Positions 16,644 to 26,468 are shown, counted from the first letter of the stretch. The stretch: DNA of 64,000 bases from Ruegeria sp. YS9 (GCF_024628725.1 NZ_CP102409.1:253501-317500); one strand, 5' to 3'. A program made the numbers and translations. Notes: generated by a model from the letters alone, not told the origin.

Positions 16644-19172
16644 TCAATCGCTTGCGCGCAATATGCGCGCCGGACGCACCGAAAGTGGCCGCAGGGCAAA
16701 TACCAGCCCGGCACATAACGTGACGCCTATCCCGGCCAGAACGATGCCGAAGGCCGATGACCAGATGACCGTGAACTCTGTGTCGAAGATGTAGGTGGCA
16801 ACGGCCCAGCCGCCCAGGATACCAACGAACAGCGCGACGCAACCCGCGGCGGCCCCAAGCAGAACAGATCGCAGGCCAAAGCTGCGCAGGATATGGCTGC
16901 GGTCTGCACCCAGTGTCCTGAGGATTGCTGCTTCGTACCTGCGGGCAGGTTCGCCCGCCGCCGCTGCACCGATCAGCACCAGAAATCCGGTCAGCAGGGA
17001 TACTCCCGCGCCATACGAGGTTGCTGCGGCGATGCCTGCCAGCAGGCCCGAGACGCGATCAATGGCGTCGCGCACCCGGATGGCCGTGATATTGGGGAAC
17101 TGGCCTGCAAGATCCCGCAGGATGGCTGCCTCAGCCTGTTCGTCGGCATAGACCGTCGCGATAAAGCTGTGCGGCGCACCCGCCAGCGCAGAGGGGTTCA
17201 TCGACATGACAAAGCCCATTCCCGCGGTAGAGAAATCCACCTCGCGCAGGGACGTCAGTTCTGCCGTGATGTCACGCCCCAGGATATTGACGGTCAGTTG
17301 GTCGCCCAGGTTCAGGCCCATCTCTTCGGCTTCTTCTGCGGCAAAGCTGACCTGCGGTGCACCTGCGTAATCTTCGGCCCACCACTCCCCTGCGGTCAGG
17401 CGTGCGTTCGGCGGCGGTTGAACCGAATAGGTCACGCCGCGATCCCCTTCCAGAACCCAGTGATCTCCGGCCACGTCCCGAGCGGGCCGGCCATTGATCT
17501 GCGTGATGATCCCGCGCAACATCGGCGCGCTTTCAATGCGGCTGACCGCGGGGTCGCTTTGCAGGCGCTCGGTGAAGCCGGGCATTTGATCTTTCTGGAT
17601 GTCTACAAAGAAGTACGACGGCGCCACATCCGGCAGGTTGCCCGAAATGGCGTTGCGCAGGGTGCCGTCGATCTGCCCGACCGCTGCCAGCACCGACAGG
17701 CCCAGCCCCAGCGACAGAACCACAGACCCTGCGCCTTCGCGTGGGTCCGAGATGGCCGACAACGCCCATCTGACGGTGGGCCGCCCGCGGGCCAACGAAG
17801 CCCCAGCCCGGGCCAGTTTGCGAATGGCATAAGCGGCGAGGGCCAACAGCGCCAGTGCACCGACAAGCCCGCCACCGGTCCAGACAGTAAGCCGCGTCGA
17901 GCCACTGAACCATGACGCCAGGGCGATCAGCAACAACAGCCCGACACCCGTTGCCACGACGTAAATCAGACGCGGAAAGGGGCGGGCCGAGCTTAACGCG
18001 TCGCGAAACAACGTCGCGGCGCGCACATCCTCGGTGCGGGCCAGAGGCCAGAGGGTGAACAGGAACGCTGTGAGCAGACCGTATATTGCTGCCTCGATCA
18101 GCGGCTGTGGATACAGGGAAAACACTGCGGGAACCGGCAATTGGCTTTCCAGCAGCGGGGCCAGAACAAGCGGCGCCAACCCACCCAGCGTCAGGCCGAT
18201 CACGATCCCGAAGACGGACAGAACGCCAATTTGAATCATGTAGGTTTGAAAAATGGTGGCGCGATCGGCCCCCAAGGTGCGCAGCGTCGCAACGGTTTCC
18301 GTCTTCTGCGTCAGATAAGCACGCACGGCGGCAGACACGCCGATGCCGCCGACGGCAAGCCCCGACAGCCCGACAAGGACAAGAAAGGCACTCAGGCGAT
18401 TGACGAACTCGGATATCCCGGGGGCACCGTTGCGCGCGTCCGTCCAACGCATCCCGGTGCCTTCGAATGCTGCATCAGCTTTTGCGGATACATCCGAAAG
18501 ATCTGCGTTCCGGGGCAGGATCATCCTGTACTTTGTCGAAAACAGTGTTCCGGGTTCCAGCAGACCGGACGCCTGCAACGCCTCGGTTCGTACCAGAGTA
18601 CGCGGCCCAAGACCAAACCCATCCGCCGCACTGTCGGGCTCGTCCAGCAAGGCAGCCGTCAGGATGAACTCTTGCGTCCCAAGTGAAAACCGATCACCGA
18701 CGGACACCCCAAGCCGGTCCATCAGCACAGGTTCCATCACCGCCCCGGGCAAGCCGGAACTGCCGTTCAGGGCGTCTTCCAGCGGGATCTCGGGTTCCAG
18801 CCGTACCGAGCCGACAAGTGGGTACGCGGCGTCGACCGACTTGACCTGAGTCAGCGCTCGTTCCGGACCTGTCGCGCCGGGCACGACGGCCATCGAGCGG
18901 AAATCGACAATCTCGGAAACGCCCGCAGACGTCTGTTGCATCCACGCGCGTTCGGCCGGGTCGGCAAATCGATAGGTGAACTCAAGCTCGGCATCGCCCC
19001 CCAGCAGCGAGGCTCCTTCCTGAGCCAGTCCCGTCTGGATGGCTGTACGGACCGAACCGACGGCCGCGATGGCCGCGACCCCCAACGCCAAACAGGCCAG
19101 AAAGATCCGAAAACCACTCAGGCCTCCGCGTAGCTCGCGGCGGGCGAGCCGCCCGGCCATCCGCAGGCTCAT
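16644..19172 (-). CDS. ABC transporter permease, FtsX-like (YbbP-type)
   Basis: An 842-residue membrane protein with an N-terminal membrane helix, a large periplasmic domain and two FtsX-type membrane blocks (about residues 255-395 and 720-835), the layout of YbbP/MacB-like permeases. Conserved segments TLRTLGADRATIFQTY and AILRTLGADRSHILRSF are the two coupling regions for the ATPase. The start overlaps the end of the ATPase gene by four bases (ATGA). The E. coli ybbA-ybbP pair also lies divergent from tesA, as here. The cargo is not known. Confidence 0.9.
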   Translation of the reverse strand: MSLRMAGRLARRELRGGLSGFRIFLACLALGVAAIAAVGSVRTAIQTGLAQEGASLLGGDAELEFTYRFADPAERAWMQQTSAGVSEIVDFRSMAVVPGATGPERALTQVKSVDAAYPLVGSVRLEPEIPLEDALNGSSGLPGAVMEPVLMDRLGVSVGDRFSLGTQEFILTAALLDEPDSAADGFGLGPRTLVRTEALQASGLLEPGTLFSTKYRMILPRNADLSDVSAKADAAFEGTGMRWTDARNGAPGISEFVNRLSAFLVLVGLSGLAVGGIGVSAAVRAYLTQKTETVATLRTLGADRATIFQTYMIQIGVLSVFGIVIGLTLGGLAPLVLAPLLESQLPVPAVFSLYPQPLIEAAIYGLLTAFLFTLWPLARTEDVRAATLFRDALSSARPFPRLIYVVATGVGLLLLIALASWFSGSTRLTVWTGGGLVGALALLALAAYAIRKLARAGASLARGRPTVRWALSAISDPREGAGSVVLSLGLGLSVLAAVGQIDGTLRNAISGNLPDVAPSYFFVDIQKDQMPGFTERLQSDPAVSRIESAPMLRGIITQINGRPARDVAGDHWVLEGDRGVTYSVQPPPNARLTAGEWWAEDYAGAPQVSFAAEEAEEMGLNLGDQLTVNILGRDITAELTSLREVDFSTAGMGFVMSMNPSALAGAPHSFIATVYADEQAEAAILRDLAGQFPNITAIRVRDAIDRVSGLLAGIAAATSYGAGVSLLTGFLVLIGAAAAGEPARRYEAAILRTLGADRSHILRSFGLRSVLLGAAAGCVALFVGILGGWAVATYIFDTEFTVIWSSAFGIVLAGIGVTLCAGLVFALRPLSVRPARILRASD

Positions 19173-19864
19173 TCAGCGGCCTCCTGCCGGGTCTCTTCGG
19201 CGATCCTGCCGTCACGCAACCGAACGACCCGATCACATCTTTCGGCCAATGAATGGCTGTGTGTCACCAAAACCAGGGTTGCGTCGTATTTCCGACGCAG
19301 ACCAAACAGCAGATCAACAATTGCGGCCCCGTTGGTTTCGTCCAGGTTCCCGGTCGGTTCATCAGCCAACAGGATTTTGGGACGTGGCGCAGATGCTCGT
19401 GCCAGGGCAACACGTTGTTGTTCTCCGCCCGACAGTTGCGCCGGGTAATGGTCGCGACGGTGCGACAGGCCCACGGCGTCCAGCTCTTGCTCGGCCCGGT
19501 CGAACGCATCCTTGTGCCCCGCCAGTTCCAGTGGGGTCGCCACGTTTTCAAGCGCCGTCATTGTTGGGATCAGGTGGAAGTTCTGAAACACCACCCCCAT
19601 ACTGTCGCGCCGAAACCGGGCCAGTGCGTCCTCATCCATGTCGGTCAGGTCCTGACCCAGCGCCACGATTTGACCACGCGTGGCCTGTTCCAACCCGCCC
19701 ATCAACATCAGCAGCGAAGACTTGCCCGAGCCCGAAGGCCCGATAAGCCCCAGCGTCTCGCCCTTGTTCACGGTCAACGTAATGTCATGCAGAATATCGA
19801 CCCGCCCGGCATTGCCATCCAGTGACAAAGCGGCATTTTGGAGGGCGAGAACAGCAGTCGTCAT
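19169..19864 (-). CDS. ABC transporter ATP-binding protein, LolD/YbbA-type
   Basis: A 231-residue ABC ATPase. Walker A is [12 protein letters not shown] near 45, the signature LSGGEQQRVALARA near 140, and Walker B KILLADEPTGNLDE near 160. It powers the adjacent FtsX-type permease, probably extracting or transporting a lipid-linked substrate. The start at 19864 (MTTAVLALQNAALSL) is chosen because upstream in-frame sequence is antisense to tesA and lacks coding character. Its start codon is 27 bases from that of the divergent tesA-like gene. Confidence 0.93.
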   Translation of the reverse strand: MTTAVLALQNAALSLDGNAGRVDILHDITLTVNKGETLGLIGPSGSGKSSLLMLMGGLEQATRGQIVALGQDLTDMDEDALARFRRDSMGVVFQNFHLIPTMTALENVATPLELAGHKDAFDRAEQELDAVGLSHRRDHYPAQLSGGEQQRVALARASAPRPKILLADEPTGNLDETNGAAIVDLLFGLRRKYDATLVLVTHSHSLAERCDRVVRLRDGRIAEETRQEAAE

Positions 19865-19891
19865 GGGTCTACCCGAAAAAGGAGCGGTCTT

Positions 19892-20557
19892 TTGGGATAT
19901 GGAGCGATCACTACGTTGCGCAAGGCTTTGATGGCAGGCCTTTTCACGTGGTGCGGTTTTGCGGCCACAGCCGAACAAGTGGTGATTGCGGCTTTGGGAG
20001 ACTCGCTGACTCAGGGCTATGGGCTGGTGGAGGAGAACGGGTTTGTTCCGCAGCTTGACCGTTGGCTGCACGCGCAGGGGGCGGATGTCAGGGTAATCAA
20101 CGCCGGGGTTTCGGGCGATACCACGGCGGGCGGGGCCGCGCGCGTGGATTGGACCCTGACCCCGGATGTGGACGGGATGATCGTGGCCTTGGGTGGGAAC
20201 GATCTGTTGCGGGGGATCGATCCGGCCGTCTCAAAAGCCAATTTGCGCAAGATCCTGGACGTGGCGCGGGGCGCGAATGTACCGGTTCTGCTGATCGGCA
20301 TGCAGGCGCCGGGCAACTATGGGGCCGATTACAAGCAAGCTTTTGACGGGATGTACCCTGACCTGGCACAGGAGTTCGATGTCCTCTTCGCCGCCAGTTT
20401 CTTTGAAGGGCTTACGGCAGAGGGCGACCCCGGTGCGGTATCGCAGTTCATGCAGCCTGACGGAATACATCCAAACACGGACGGGGTGGCAAAGATCGTT
20501 GAATCACTGGGGCCGTCCGTTCTGAAGCTGGTTGATCAGGCAGATCGAGCGGAATAG
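19892..20557 (+). CDS. tesA: SGNH-hydrolase, arylesterase / lysophospholipase TesA-like
   Basis: A 221-residue periplasmic SGNH hydrolase. After a signal peptide (core LRKALMAGLFTWCGFAATA) come block I AALGDSLTQGYGL, block III GGNDLLRG, and block V DGIHPNTDG with the catalytic Asp and His. The family hydrolyses thioesters, arylesters and lysophospholipids. I chose a TTG start at 19892 because AAGGAG lies seven bases upstream and it gives a full signal peptide; ATG 19931 is an alternative that would leave too short a signal. Divergent from the ybbA-like gene, as in E. coli. Confidence 0.88.
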   Translation: MGYGAITTLRKALMAGLFTWCGFAATAEQVVIAALGDSLTQGYGLVEENGFVPQLDRWLHAQGADVRVINAGVSGDTTAGGAARVDWTLTPDVDGMIVALGGNDLLRGIDPAVSKANLRKILDVARGANVPVLLIGMQAPGNYGADYKQAFDGMYPDLAQEFDVLFAASFFEGLTAEGDPGAVSQFMQPDGIHPNTDGVAKIVESLGPSVLKLVDQADRAE

Positions 20558-20575
20558 GCGCCCATCCATGCGCAC

Positions 20576-21130
20576 TCAGACGACTGTAACGACAGTTCCG
20601 ATCGGGACCCGATTGTACAAATCGATCACATGCTCGTTCAGCATTCGTATGCAACCGTTGGACACTGCGCGACCGATGGTTTGCGGCTGTGTCGTGCCGT
20701 GGATACGGAAATAGGTATCGACACCGTTCTGGAACAGATACAGCGCCCGCGCGCCCAGCGGGTTGTCTCCGCCACCGGGTTGGACATAGTCATTGTCCTT
20801 GAATTTTGCGTAAGCGACGGGATCACGTTCGATCATCTCATCGGTCGGACGCCAGGTCGGCCATTCCTTTTTCACATCGATGGTGGCTGTGCCGGTAAAC
20901 TCCAGCCCCGCCTTGCCGACACCGCAGCCATAGCGGATCGCCTTGCGAGGTTCAGTGACGAAATAGAGATAGAACGACCGGGGCGCGACCAGCAGCTGAC
21001 CTGGTACAAACTGTTTTTTGATGCGCACGAATTGCGGTGTCGGATCATACTCGACCGCCTTTTTGGCGCTGGCGATGCCCGGCAACATGCTGGCCGCCGT
21101 TCCGGCCAGAAAAATACGGCGTGTAAACAT
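20576..21130 (-). CDS. L,D-transpeptidase (YkuD domain), exported
   Basis: A 184-residue protein with an N-terminal export signal (MFTRRIFLAGTAASMLPG, Tat-like) and a YkuD domain. The catalytic motif RIHGTTQPQTIGRAVSNGC holds the conserved His and Cys near residues 140-160. Such enzymes form 3-3 peptidoglycan cross-links or attach proteins to peptidoglycan. Start 21130 gives the signal peptide; the upstream in-frame extension is not plausible. Convergent with tesA, 18 bases away. Confidence 0.93.
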   Translation of the reverse strand: MFTRRIFLAGTAASMLPGIASAKKAVEYDPTPQFVRIKKQFVPGQLLVAPRSFYLYFVTEPRKAIRYGCGVGKAGLEFTGTATIDVKKEWPTWRPTDEMIERDPVAYAKFKDNDYVQPGGGDNPLGARALYLFQNGVDTYFRIHGTTQPQTIGRAVSNGCIRMLNEHVIDLYNRVPIGTVVTVV

Positions 21131-21294
21131 CGAAACCCTCGTCGAATGACCAATGAAACTGAAACCAATTTCATCATGATATGATATTTGGTCAATTCTA
21201 GGGCAGACATCACGTGGACGTGATGTGTTCTGCCTGCCACCGGAAGGTCGCGGCGGGAAAGGGGCGAGGGGGATCCCCTCACCCGATCTCAAGC

Positions 21295-21501
21295 TCAGGC
21301 CAGCTGGATGCTGTCGGCGCTTTCGCGGCCGTCACGGCCGGCACGCAGCTCGTACGTGACTTTCTGGTTGTCGGCCAGACCGGTCAGGCCCGAACGCTCG
21401 ACAGCCGAGATGTGTACGAATACATCTTTGCCGCCCTCTTCCGGTGCGATGAAGCCGAAGCCTTTGGTGGTATTGAACCATTTTACGGTGCCTGTAGGCA
21501 T
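21295..21501 (-). CDS. cspA: Cold shock protein, CspA family
   Basis: A 68-residue single cold-shock domain. RNP1 is KGFGFIAP and RNP2 is VFVHISAVE, both intact. It acts as an RNA chaperone. The start MPTGTVKWFNTTKG at 21501 is preceded on the minus strand by CAGGAGAC. About 100 bases of upstream sequence could be a structured 5' untranslated region as in other csp genes. It lies in the same direction as the desaturase and the L,D-transpeptidase. Confidence 0.95.
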   Translation of the reverse strand: MPTGTVKWFNTTKGFGFIAPEEGGKDVFVHISAVERSGLTGLADNQKVTYELRAGRDGRESADSIQLA

Positions 21502-21689
21502 ATCCGTGTCTCCTGTTTGAGTGCTGCCCACGGAGTTGCGGCAGCCTGGCGTCGTCGGTCTGTATCGATAGACTGACTGCCGATGAAGGAGACAGTAGGT
21601 CGAATAGATAAACGTAAGCTCTTTTCATATGGCATCGGGGCGGGGGTGTGACAAGAGATTTTGTTGGGTTTGTGCATGGGTATGAGCGA

Positions 21690-21875
21690 TTTCCGCCGTG
21701 CCTACATGCCCGGGGGCCGCGTATTCTTTCAAGGTGCCGCAGCCTTGCCCAGAATCGACGAACAGGTTGAACGGCTGCATTTGGTCATCACAGAAACCGT
21801 GCAGAGTGGTGTTCATGTCGGCAGATGGTCACGCGCCCTTTTCGCAGCCATGCAGGTCGCGATGGATGGAGAGAA
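21690..21875 (-). pseudogene. Decayed IS5-family transposase fragment
   Basis: The minus strand encodes MNTTLHGFCDDQMQPFNLFV at 21816 downwards, clearly related to MNTKLHAICDSQGRPLNLFV of the intact IS element at 54976. The DNA just upstream (GCGACCTGCATGGCTGCGAAAA) also resembles that element's frameshift region, with a deletion. After about 25 residues similarity is lost. No terminal inverted repeats are visible. The rest of 21502-21951 holds the cspA leader and no gene. Confidence 0.72.
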
Positions 21876-21951
21876 TCCCGCGCCACACGCCCCTGTCGTC
21901 GGCGCAAGGGACACGCTGCGATATCAGGAAACAAGCTGGCAGGCATGCCCG

Positions 21952-22986
21952 TTACTTGTAAAGTGCGCGGGCCTCGGCGAAGGACAGCAGACGACGGTTC
22001 TTCTCGTCCCACAGGTGAAGCCGCGCATTGGCAAGACTTTCCCGAATGGTCATCCGGTTGCTGTTCGCCAGTTCTTCATGATCGCGCAGCACTTCGGTCA
22101 GGCGGTAGAACGGAATGCGGCTGTAGAGGTGGTGTACATGGTGGATGCCGATATTGGCACTGAACCACTGCAACACCGAGGGCAGGATATAGTGTGAACT
22201 TCCGTGCAGCGCCGCCTCATGCAGTTGCCAGTCTGCATCGGCGTCCCAATGCGTGTTCTCGAACTGGTGTTGTACATAAAACAGCCACACTCCGGCCGTT
22301 GCGGCAATCAGTGTCGACGGCAGAAAGATCAGCAACATCGGCATCAGCCCGCCAAAATAGTAGATGGCCACCAGTGCAATCAGAATGGCAAGATTGGTCG
22401 CCATCGCGCTGACCCAGAACCTGACGCTGTCCGTCAGGCCCAGCGGAAGGCGGTTTTGAAACAAAAACAGATAGCCAGGGCCAAGTACGAACAAAGTGAT
22501 CGGGTTCCGGTACACGCGATACCAGAACCTGTTCAGTGGTGTTTTGGCCCGATATTCGGCCACGGTCAGGGTATGGATATCGCCCATCCCGCGCTTGTCC
22601 AGGTTGCCTGAACTGTTGTGATGTGCGGAGTGCGTGCGGCGCCAGACATCATATGGGGTCAGTGTCAGAACACCGATGCCGCGCCCGATCCAATCACTGA
22701 CGGTCCGATTCTTGAAGAACGCGCCATGCCCGCAATCATGCTGGATGGCAAACAAGCGCAGCAGAAAGGCCGCATTGAGGACGGAAAGCGCAAAGGCCAG
22801 CCAATAGCTGACCGACAGTGACATCCAGGACAAAGCCCACAGCGCGAAAAAGGGGATAATGCTTATGCCCAGCTCAAAAGAGCTGCGCATTTGGTCCGGT
22901 TCGCGATATCTGGCAAGCGTTGTTACCCAGTCACGTGCGGCGGTGGTCTCCGGCTTTACCCGGTGCGAGGGAGAGGGTTCAGTCAT
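21952..22986 (-). CDS. Membrane fatty-acid desaturase
   Basis: A 344-residue membrane desaturase. The three histidine boxes are HDCGH (about 92), HSAHH (about 128) and HHVHH (about 285), the pattern of the FA_desaturase family (DesA/omega-type acyl-lipid desaturases). Two pairs of membrane helices flank the boxes. It introduces a double bond in membrane acyl chains, consistent with a cold-adaptation role beside cspA. The start MTEPSPSHRVKPE at 22986 was chosen over an in-frame start 45 bases upstream. Confidence 0.92.
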   Translation of the reverse strand: MTEPSPSHRVKPETTAARDWVTTLARYREPDQMRSSFELGISIIPFFALWALSWMSLSVSYWLAFALSVLNAAFLLRLFAIQHDCGHGAFFKNRTVSDWIGRGIGVLTLTPYDVWRRTHSAHHNSSGNLDKRGMGDIHTLTVAEYRAKTPLNRFWYRVYRNPITLFVLGPGYLFLFQNRLPLGLTDSVRFWVSAMATNLAILIALVAIYYFGGLMPMLLIFLPSTLIAATAGVWLFYVQHQFENTHWDADADWQLHEAALHGSSHYILPSVLQWFSANIGIHHVHHLYSRIPFYRLTEVLRDHEELANSNRMTIRESLANARLHLWDEKNRRLLSFAEARALYK

Positions 22987-23295
22987 ACGCCTGCCAGTCA
23001 AGTGTTTGCAGGCCACCGGATAGACGACCACCCCGACATAGCAAGCAGTTTTTGTAAAAGTCGCTGCATTTTACGGTCACTTTTCGGTCAAGGGCCGGCA
23101 GAGGTGCCCTTTGCGTAACACTTGGCTCGGGTCCCCATGCCGGAACTTCAGGGCGCAGGGCAATCTACAGGCTTGTCAAGTGCGTTTATCGGGCCTATAC
23201 GCCTGCGGTGGCTTTCCGCCACGAGAATCAAAACCAAGAAATGCCGTGTTTGGCCCATCACGCTTCGGGGTCATATCCGGCTTAGGAGAAGCGAC
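22987..23295 (+). promoter_or_regulatory. Intergenic region with sigma-70-like promoter for rplO-secY-adk
   Basis: This 309-base gap separates the desaturase from rplO and holds no gene. A good promoter is visible: TTGTCA at 23173-23178, a 17-base spacer, TATACG at 23196-23201. A small hairpin (GTGGCTTTCCGCCAC) follows at about 23208-23222. In most bacteria rpmD lies directly here; instead rplO has its own promoter. Confidence 0.6.
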
Positions 23296-23769
23296 ATGAA
23301 ACTGAACGAATTGCGCGACAATCCCGGCGCCAGCCCGAAACGCACCCGCGTTGGCCGTGGTCCGGGTTCCGGCAAAGGTAAAATGGGTGGCCGTGGTATC
23401 AAAGGCCAGAAATCCCGTTCGGGTGTGGCCATCAATGGCTATGAAGGCGGTCAGATGCCATTGTACCAGCGTCTTCCCAAGCGTGGCTTCAACAAGCCGA
23501 ACCGCAAGGAATTCGCCGTTGTCAACCTGGGTCTGATCCAGAAATTCGTCGAAGCGGGCAAGCTGGACGCTTCGGCTGCGATCACCGAAGACGCTCTGGT
23601 TGCGTCCGGTCTGGTTCGCCGCAAGCTGGACGGTATCCGCGTTCTGGCCAAAGGCGAAATCAGCGCCAAGGTGAACCTGGAAGTGACCGGTGCTTCGAAA
23701 TCTGCCGTCGAGGCAGTCGAGAAAGCGGGCGGTTCACTGAAGGTCACAAAAGCTGCTGCGGCAGAGTAA
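23296..23769 (+). CDS. rplO: 50S ribosomal protein L15
   Basis: A 157-residue L15. The N-terminus [20 protein letters not shown] and the Gly-rich segment [20 protein letters not shown] are diagnostic. Late assembly protein of the 50S subunit. The start at 23296 has TAGGAGAAG upstream. It is the first gene of a plus-strand block rplO-secY-adk-rpsM-rpsK-rpoA-rplQ; the genes that normally precede it (rplE to rpmD) are 38 kb away on the other strand. Confidence 0.98.
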   Translation: MKLNELRDNPGASPKRTRVGRGPGSGKGKMGGRGIKGQKSRSGVAINGYEGGQMPLYQRLPKRGFNKPNRKEFAVVNLGLIQKFVEAGKLDASAAITEDALVASGLVRRKLDGIRVLAKGEISAKVNLEVTGASKSAVEAVEKAGGSLKVTKAAAAE

Positions 23770-23778
23770 TCGCTTGTG

Positions 23779-23796
23779 AGCGGGCAAAGACCCGCT
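23779..23796 (+). terminator. Weak hairpin between rplO and secY
   Basis: AGCGGG / CCCGCT arms with a six-base loop and no T-run. It could be a partial attenuator or a processing site within the operon; evidence is limited to the inverted repeat. Confidence 0.3.
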
Positions 23797-23878
23797 TACA
23801 TAGACCTCAGAGTTTTCCAAGACGCCGTCCGAGCCGGAAAACGGTTCCGGGCGGCGTTTGCATAAGAGAGACCGATTT

Positions 23879-25243
23879 ATGGTATCAGCAGCAGAACAAA
23901 TGGCAGCCAACACAAGCTGGGCTGCTCTGGGCAAGGCCACCGATCTGCGCAACCGCATCCTGTTCACGCTGGGTTTGCTGATCGTCTATCGTCTGGGCAC
24001 ATTCATTCCGGTGCCGGGGATCGACGGGGCAGCTTTGCGCGAATTCATGGAGCAGGCGGGGCAGGGCATCGGCGGCATGATTTCGATGTTCACCGGCGGG
24101 GCGCTGGGGCGGATGGGTATCTTTGCCCTCGGCATCATGCCCTACATCTCGGCCTCGATCATCGTTCAGCTGCTGACATCGATGGTTCCCGCGCTCGAGC
24201 AACTCAAGAAAGAGGGCGAGCAAGGGCGCAAGAAGATCAACCAGTACACCCGGTTCGGCACCGTGGCTCTGGCCACCGTTCAGGCTTATGGCCTGGCCGT
24301 TTCGCTGGAATCGGGCGATCTGGCGACTGATCCGGGTCTCTATTTCCGGATGTCGACCATGATAACGCTGGTTGGCGGCACCATGTTCCTGATGTGGCTG
24401 GGTGAGCAAATCACCGCGCGCGGTATCGGCAACGGCATCTCTCTGATCATCTTTGTCGGCATCATTGCCGAGGTTCCGGCTGCTCTGGCGCAGTTCTTTG
24501 CAAGCGGCCGCAGCGGTGCAATCAGCCCTGCCGTCATCGTTGGCGTGATCGTCATGGTGATCGCGGTCATCACTTTCGTGGTGTTCATGGAACGTGCATT
24601 GCGCAAGATCCACATTCAGTATCCGCGCCGCCAGGCCGGTATGAAAATCTACGAAGGCGGCTCAAGCCACCTGCCGGTCAAGGTCAACCCCGCAGGTGTC
24701 ATTCCGGCGATCTTCGCCAGCTCGCTGCTGCTGTTGCCGGTCACGATCTCGACCTTCTCGTCAGGTGCCGCGAACGGGCCCGTCATGTCTTGGCTGCTGG
24801 CCAATTTCGGCCCCGGACAGCCGCTTTACCTGCTGTTCTTTGCCTCGATGATCGTGTTCTTTGCCTATTTCTATACGTTCAACGTGTCGTTCAAACCGGA
24901 CGATGTGGCGGACAACCTGAAAAAGCAGAACGGTTTCGTGCCCGGCATCCGCCCCGGCAAGAAAACCGCTGAATATCTGGAATACGTGGTCAACCGCGTG
25001 CTGGTGCTGGGTTCGGGCTATCTGGCGGCGGTCTGCCTGCTGCCCGAAATCCTGCGGGGCCAGTTTGCCATTCCGTTCTATTTCGGCGGCACCTCGGTTC
25101 TGATTATCGTCTCTGTGACCATGGACACGATCCAGCAGGTTCAGAGCCATCTGCTGGCGCATCAATATGAAGGGCTGATCGAAAAGTCCCAACTGCGTGG
25201 CAAAGGCAAGAAACGCGGCAGAAAGGGAGCTGCTCGTCGATGA
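23879..25243 (+). CDS. secY: Protein translocase subunit SecY
   Basis: A 454-residue SecY with ten membrane segments, forming the channel of the Sec translocon. Signature stretches are [15 protein letters not shown] (plug/TM1 region) and [20 protein letters not shown], and [24 protein letters not shown] residues appear as [19 protein letters not shown]. The start at 23879 ([14 protein letters not shown]) has AAGAGAG upstream; MAANTSW is an alternative start. It overlaps adk by four bases. Confidence 0.98.
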   Translation: MVSAAEQMAANTSWAALGKATDLRNRILFTLGLLIVYRLGTFIPVPGIDGAALREFMEQAGQGIGGMISMFTGGALGRMGIFALGIMPYISASIIVQLLTSMVPALEQLKKEGEQGRKKINQYTRFGTVALATVQAYGLAVSLESGDLATDPGLYFRMSTMITLVGGTMFLMWLGEQITARGIGNGISLIIFVGIIAEVPAALAQFFASGRSGAISPAVIVGVIVMVIAVITFVVFMERALRKIHIQYPRRQAGMKIYEGGSSHLPVKVNPAGVIPAIFASSLLLLPVTISTFSSGAANGPVMSWLLANFGPGQPLYLLFFASMIVFFAYFYTFNVSFKPDDVADNLKKQNGFVPGIRPGKKTAEYLEYVVNRVLVLGSGYLAAVCLLPEILRGQFAIPFYFGGTSVLIIVSVTMDTIQQVQSHLLAHQYEGLIEKSQLRGKGKKRGRKGAARR

Positions 25244-25884
25244 ACATCATTCTTCTGGGCCCCCCGGGGGCAGGCAAGGGAACGCAGGCGCGTCACCTGG
25301 TTGAAACCCGCGGTATGATCCAGCTGAGCACGGGTGACATGCTGCGCGAGGCGCGGACCAGCGGCACAGAGATGGGCAAGAAGGTTGCAGCGATCATGGA
25401 CGCGGGCAAGCTTGTCACCGATGAGATCGTGATCGGCCTTATCGAAGAGAAACTGACCACCGAAAAGGGCGCCGGTTTCATCTTTGACGGCTTCCCCCGC
25501 ACGCTGGCACAGGCCGACGCGCTGTCGGCTCTGCTGACCAAGCTGGGTCAGTCTCTGCACACCGTGATCGAGATGCGTGTGGATGATGATGCGCTGGTGG
25601 AACGGATTACCGCGCGGTCAACCTGCGGCGGATGTGGTGAGGTCTACAACGACAAGACCAAGCCGATCCCGGCTGATGGAAAGTGCACCAATTGCGGCAA
25701 GAAAAACGACTTCGTGCGTCGCGCTGACGACAACGAGGAAAGCCTTCGCACGCGTCTGATGGAATACTACAAGAAGACGTCGCCGCTGATTGGCTATTAC
25801 TACGCCAAGGGTGATCTGCGCCCGGTGAACGGGCTGGCGGACATCAAGGAAGTCACGGCGTCGATCGAAGCCATTCTCGGCTGA
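25240..25884 (+). CDS. adk: Adenylate kinase
   Basis: A 214-residue long-type adenylate kinase (AMP + ATP to 2 ADP). P-loop [11 protein letters not shown] at residues 7-17, and the LID region contains CGGCGEVYN and CTNCGKKND, a four-cysteine set that probably binds zinc, so the LID is of the zinc type. Its ATG overlaps the secY stop (ATGA), the usual secY-adk coupling. An imperfect hairpin (ATGGGCTT / AAAAGCCCAT) follows the stop. Confidence 0.98.
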   Translation: MNIILLGPPGAGKGTQARHLVETRGMIQLSTGDMLREARTSGTEMGKKVAAIMDAGKLVTDEIVIGLIEEKLTTEKGAGFIFDGFPRTLAQADALSALLTKLGQSLHTVIEMRVDDDALVERITARSTCGGCGEVYNDKTKPIPADGKCTNCGKKNDFVRRADDNEESLRTRLMEYYKKTSPLIGYYYAKGDLRPVNGLADIKEVTASIEAILG

Positions 25885-26042
25885 GTTCAATATGGGCTTG
25901 ACGGCACCGCCAAAAGCCCATATCGACCCCCATCCCTAAAGGGAATCAAGATCGCGTGAGGGATTCGTCGCTTGCGCCCCGACCACCTCGAATAATACTG
26001 GACCCTCTGGCGTCACTGCCACGGTCAGGTGTTGTGAAAAAA

Positions 26043-26062
26043 GGTTCCGGAGTTACGGAACC
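26043..26062 (+). promoter_or_regulatory. Stem-loop directly upstream of rpsM
   Basis: GGTTCCG (26043-26049) and CGGAACC (26056-26062) are perfect inverted arms with a six-base loop, 22 bases before the GTG start of rpsM. In E. coli the corresponding leader of the alpha operon is the S4 target. Here rpsD is not in the operon, so any such role is inferred. A TAATAC box lies at about 25992-25997 and may be part of a promoter. Confidence 0.4.
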
Positions 26063-26084
26063 GCAACAAAAAGGAAAGTGACAC

Positions 26085-26453
26085 GTGGCACGTATTGCCG
26101 GCGTAAACATCCCGACTGCAAAGCGGGTACCTATCGCCCTCACATATATCACCGGTATCGGAAACACTTCGGCCAACGCAATTTGCGAAGCCGTAGGCAT
26201 CGACGCATCGCGTCGTGTCAACGAACTGTCCGACGCCGAAGTTCTGGCCATCCGCGAGCACATCGACGCAAACTTTACCGTCGAAGGTGACCTGCGTCGT
26301 GAAGTTCAGATGAACGTCAAGCGCCTGATGGACCTGGGCTGCTATCGCGGTCTGCGCCATCGCCGCAACCTGCCGGTTCGCGGTCAGCGTACCCACACCA
26401 ATGCTCGTACCCGCAAAGGCCCCGCAAAGGCCATCGCTGGTAAGAAGAAATAA
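26085..26453 (+). CDS. rpsM: 30S ribosomal protein S13
   Basis: A 122-residue S13, with N-terminus [20 protein letters not shown] and C-terminus [15 protein letters not shown]. It contacts tRNA in the P site and bridges to the 50S subunit. The start is GTG at 26085, with AAGGAAAG upstream; no ATG fits the family N-terminus. It leads the alpha-operon part of the block. Confidence 0.98.
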   Translation: MARIAGVNIPTAKRVPIALTYITGIGNTSANAICEAVGIDASRRVNELSDAEVLAIREHIDANFTVEGDLRREVQMNVKRLMDLGCYRGLRHRRNLPVRGQRTHTNARTRKGPAKAIAGKKK

Positions 26454-26468
26454 GGGAGGGTCTGACCG

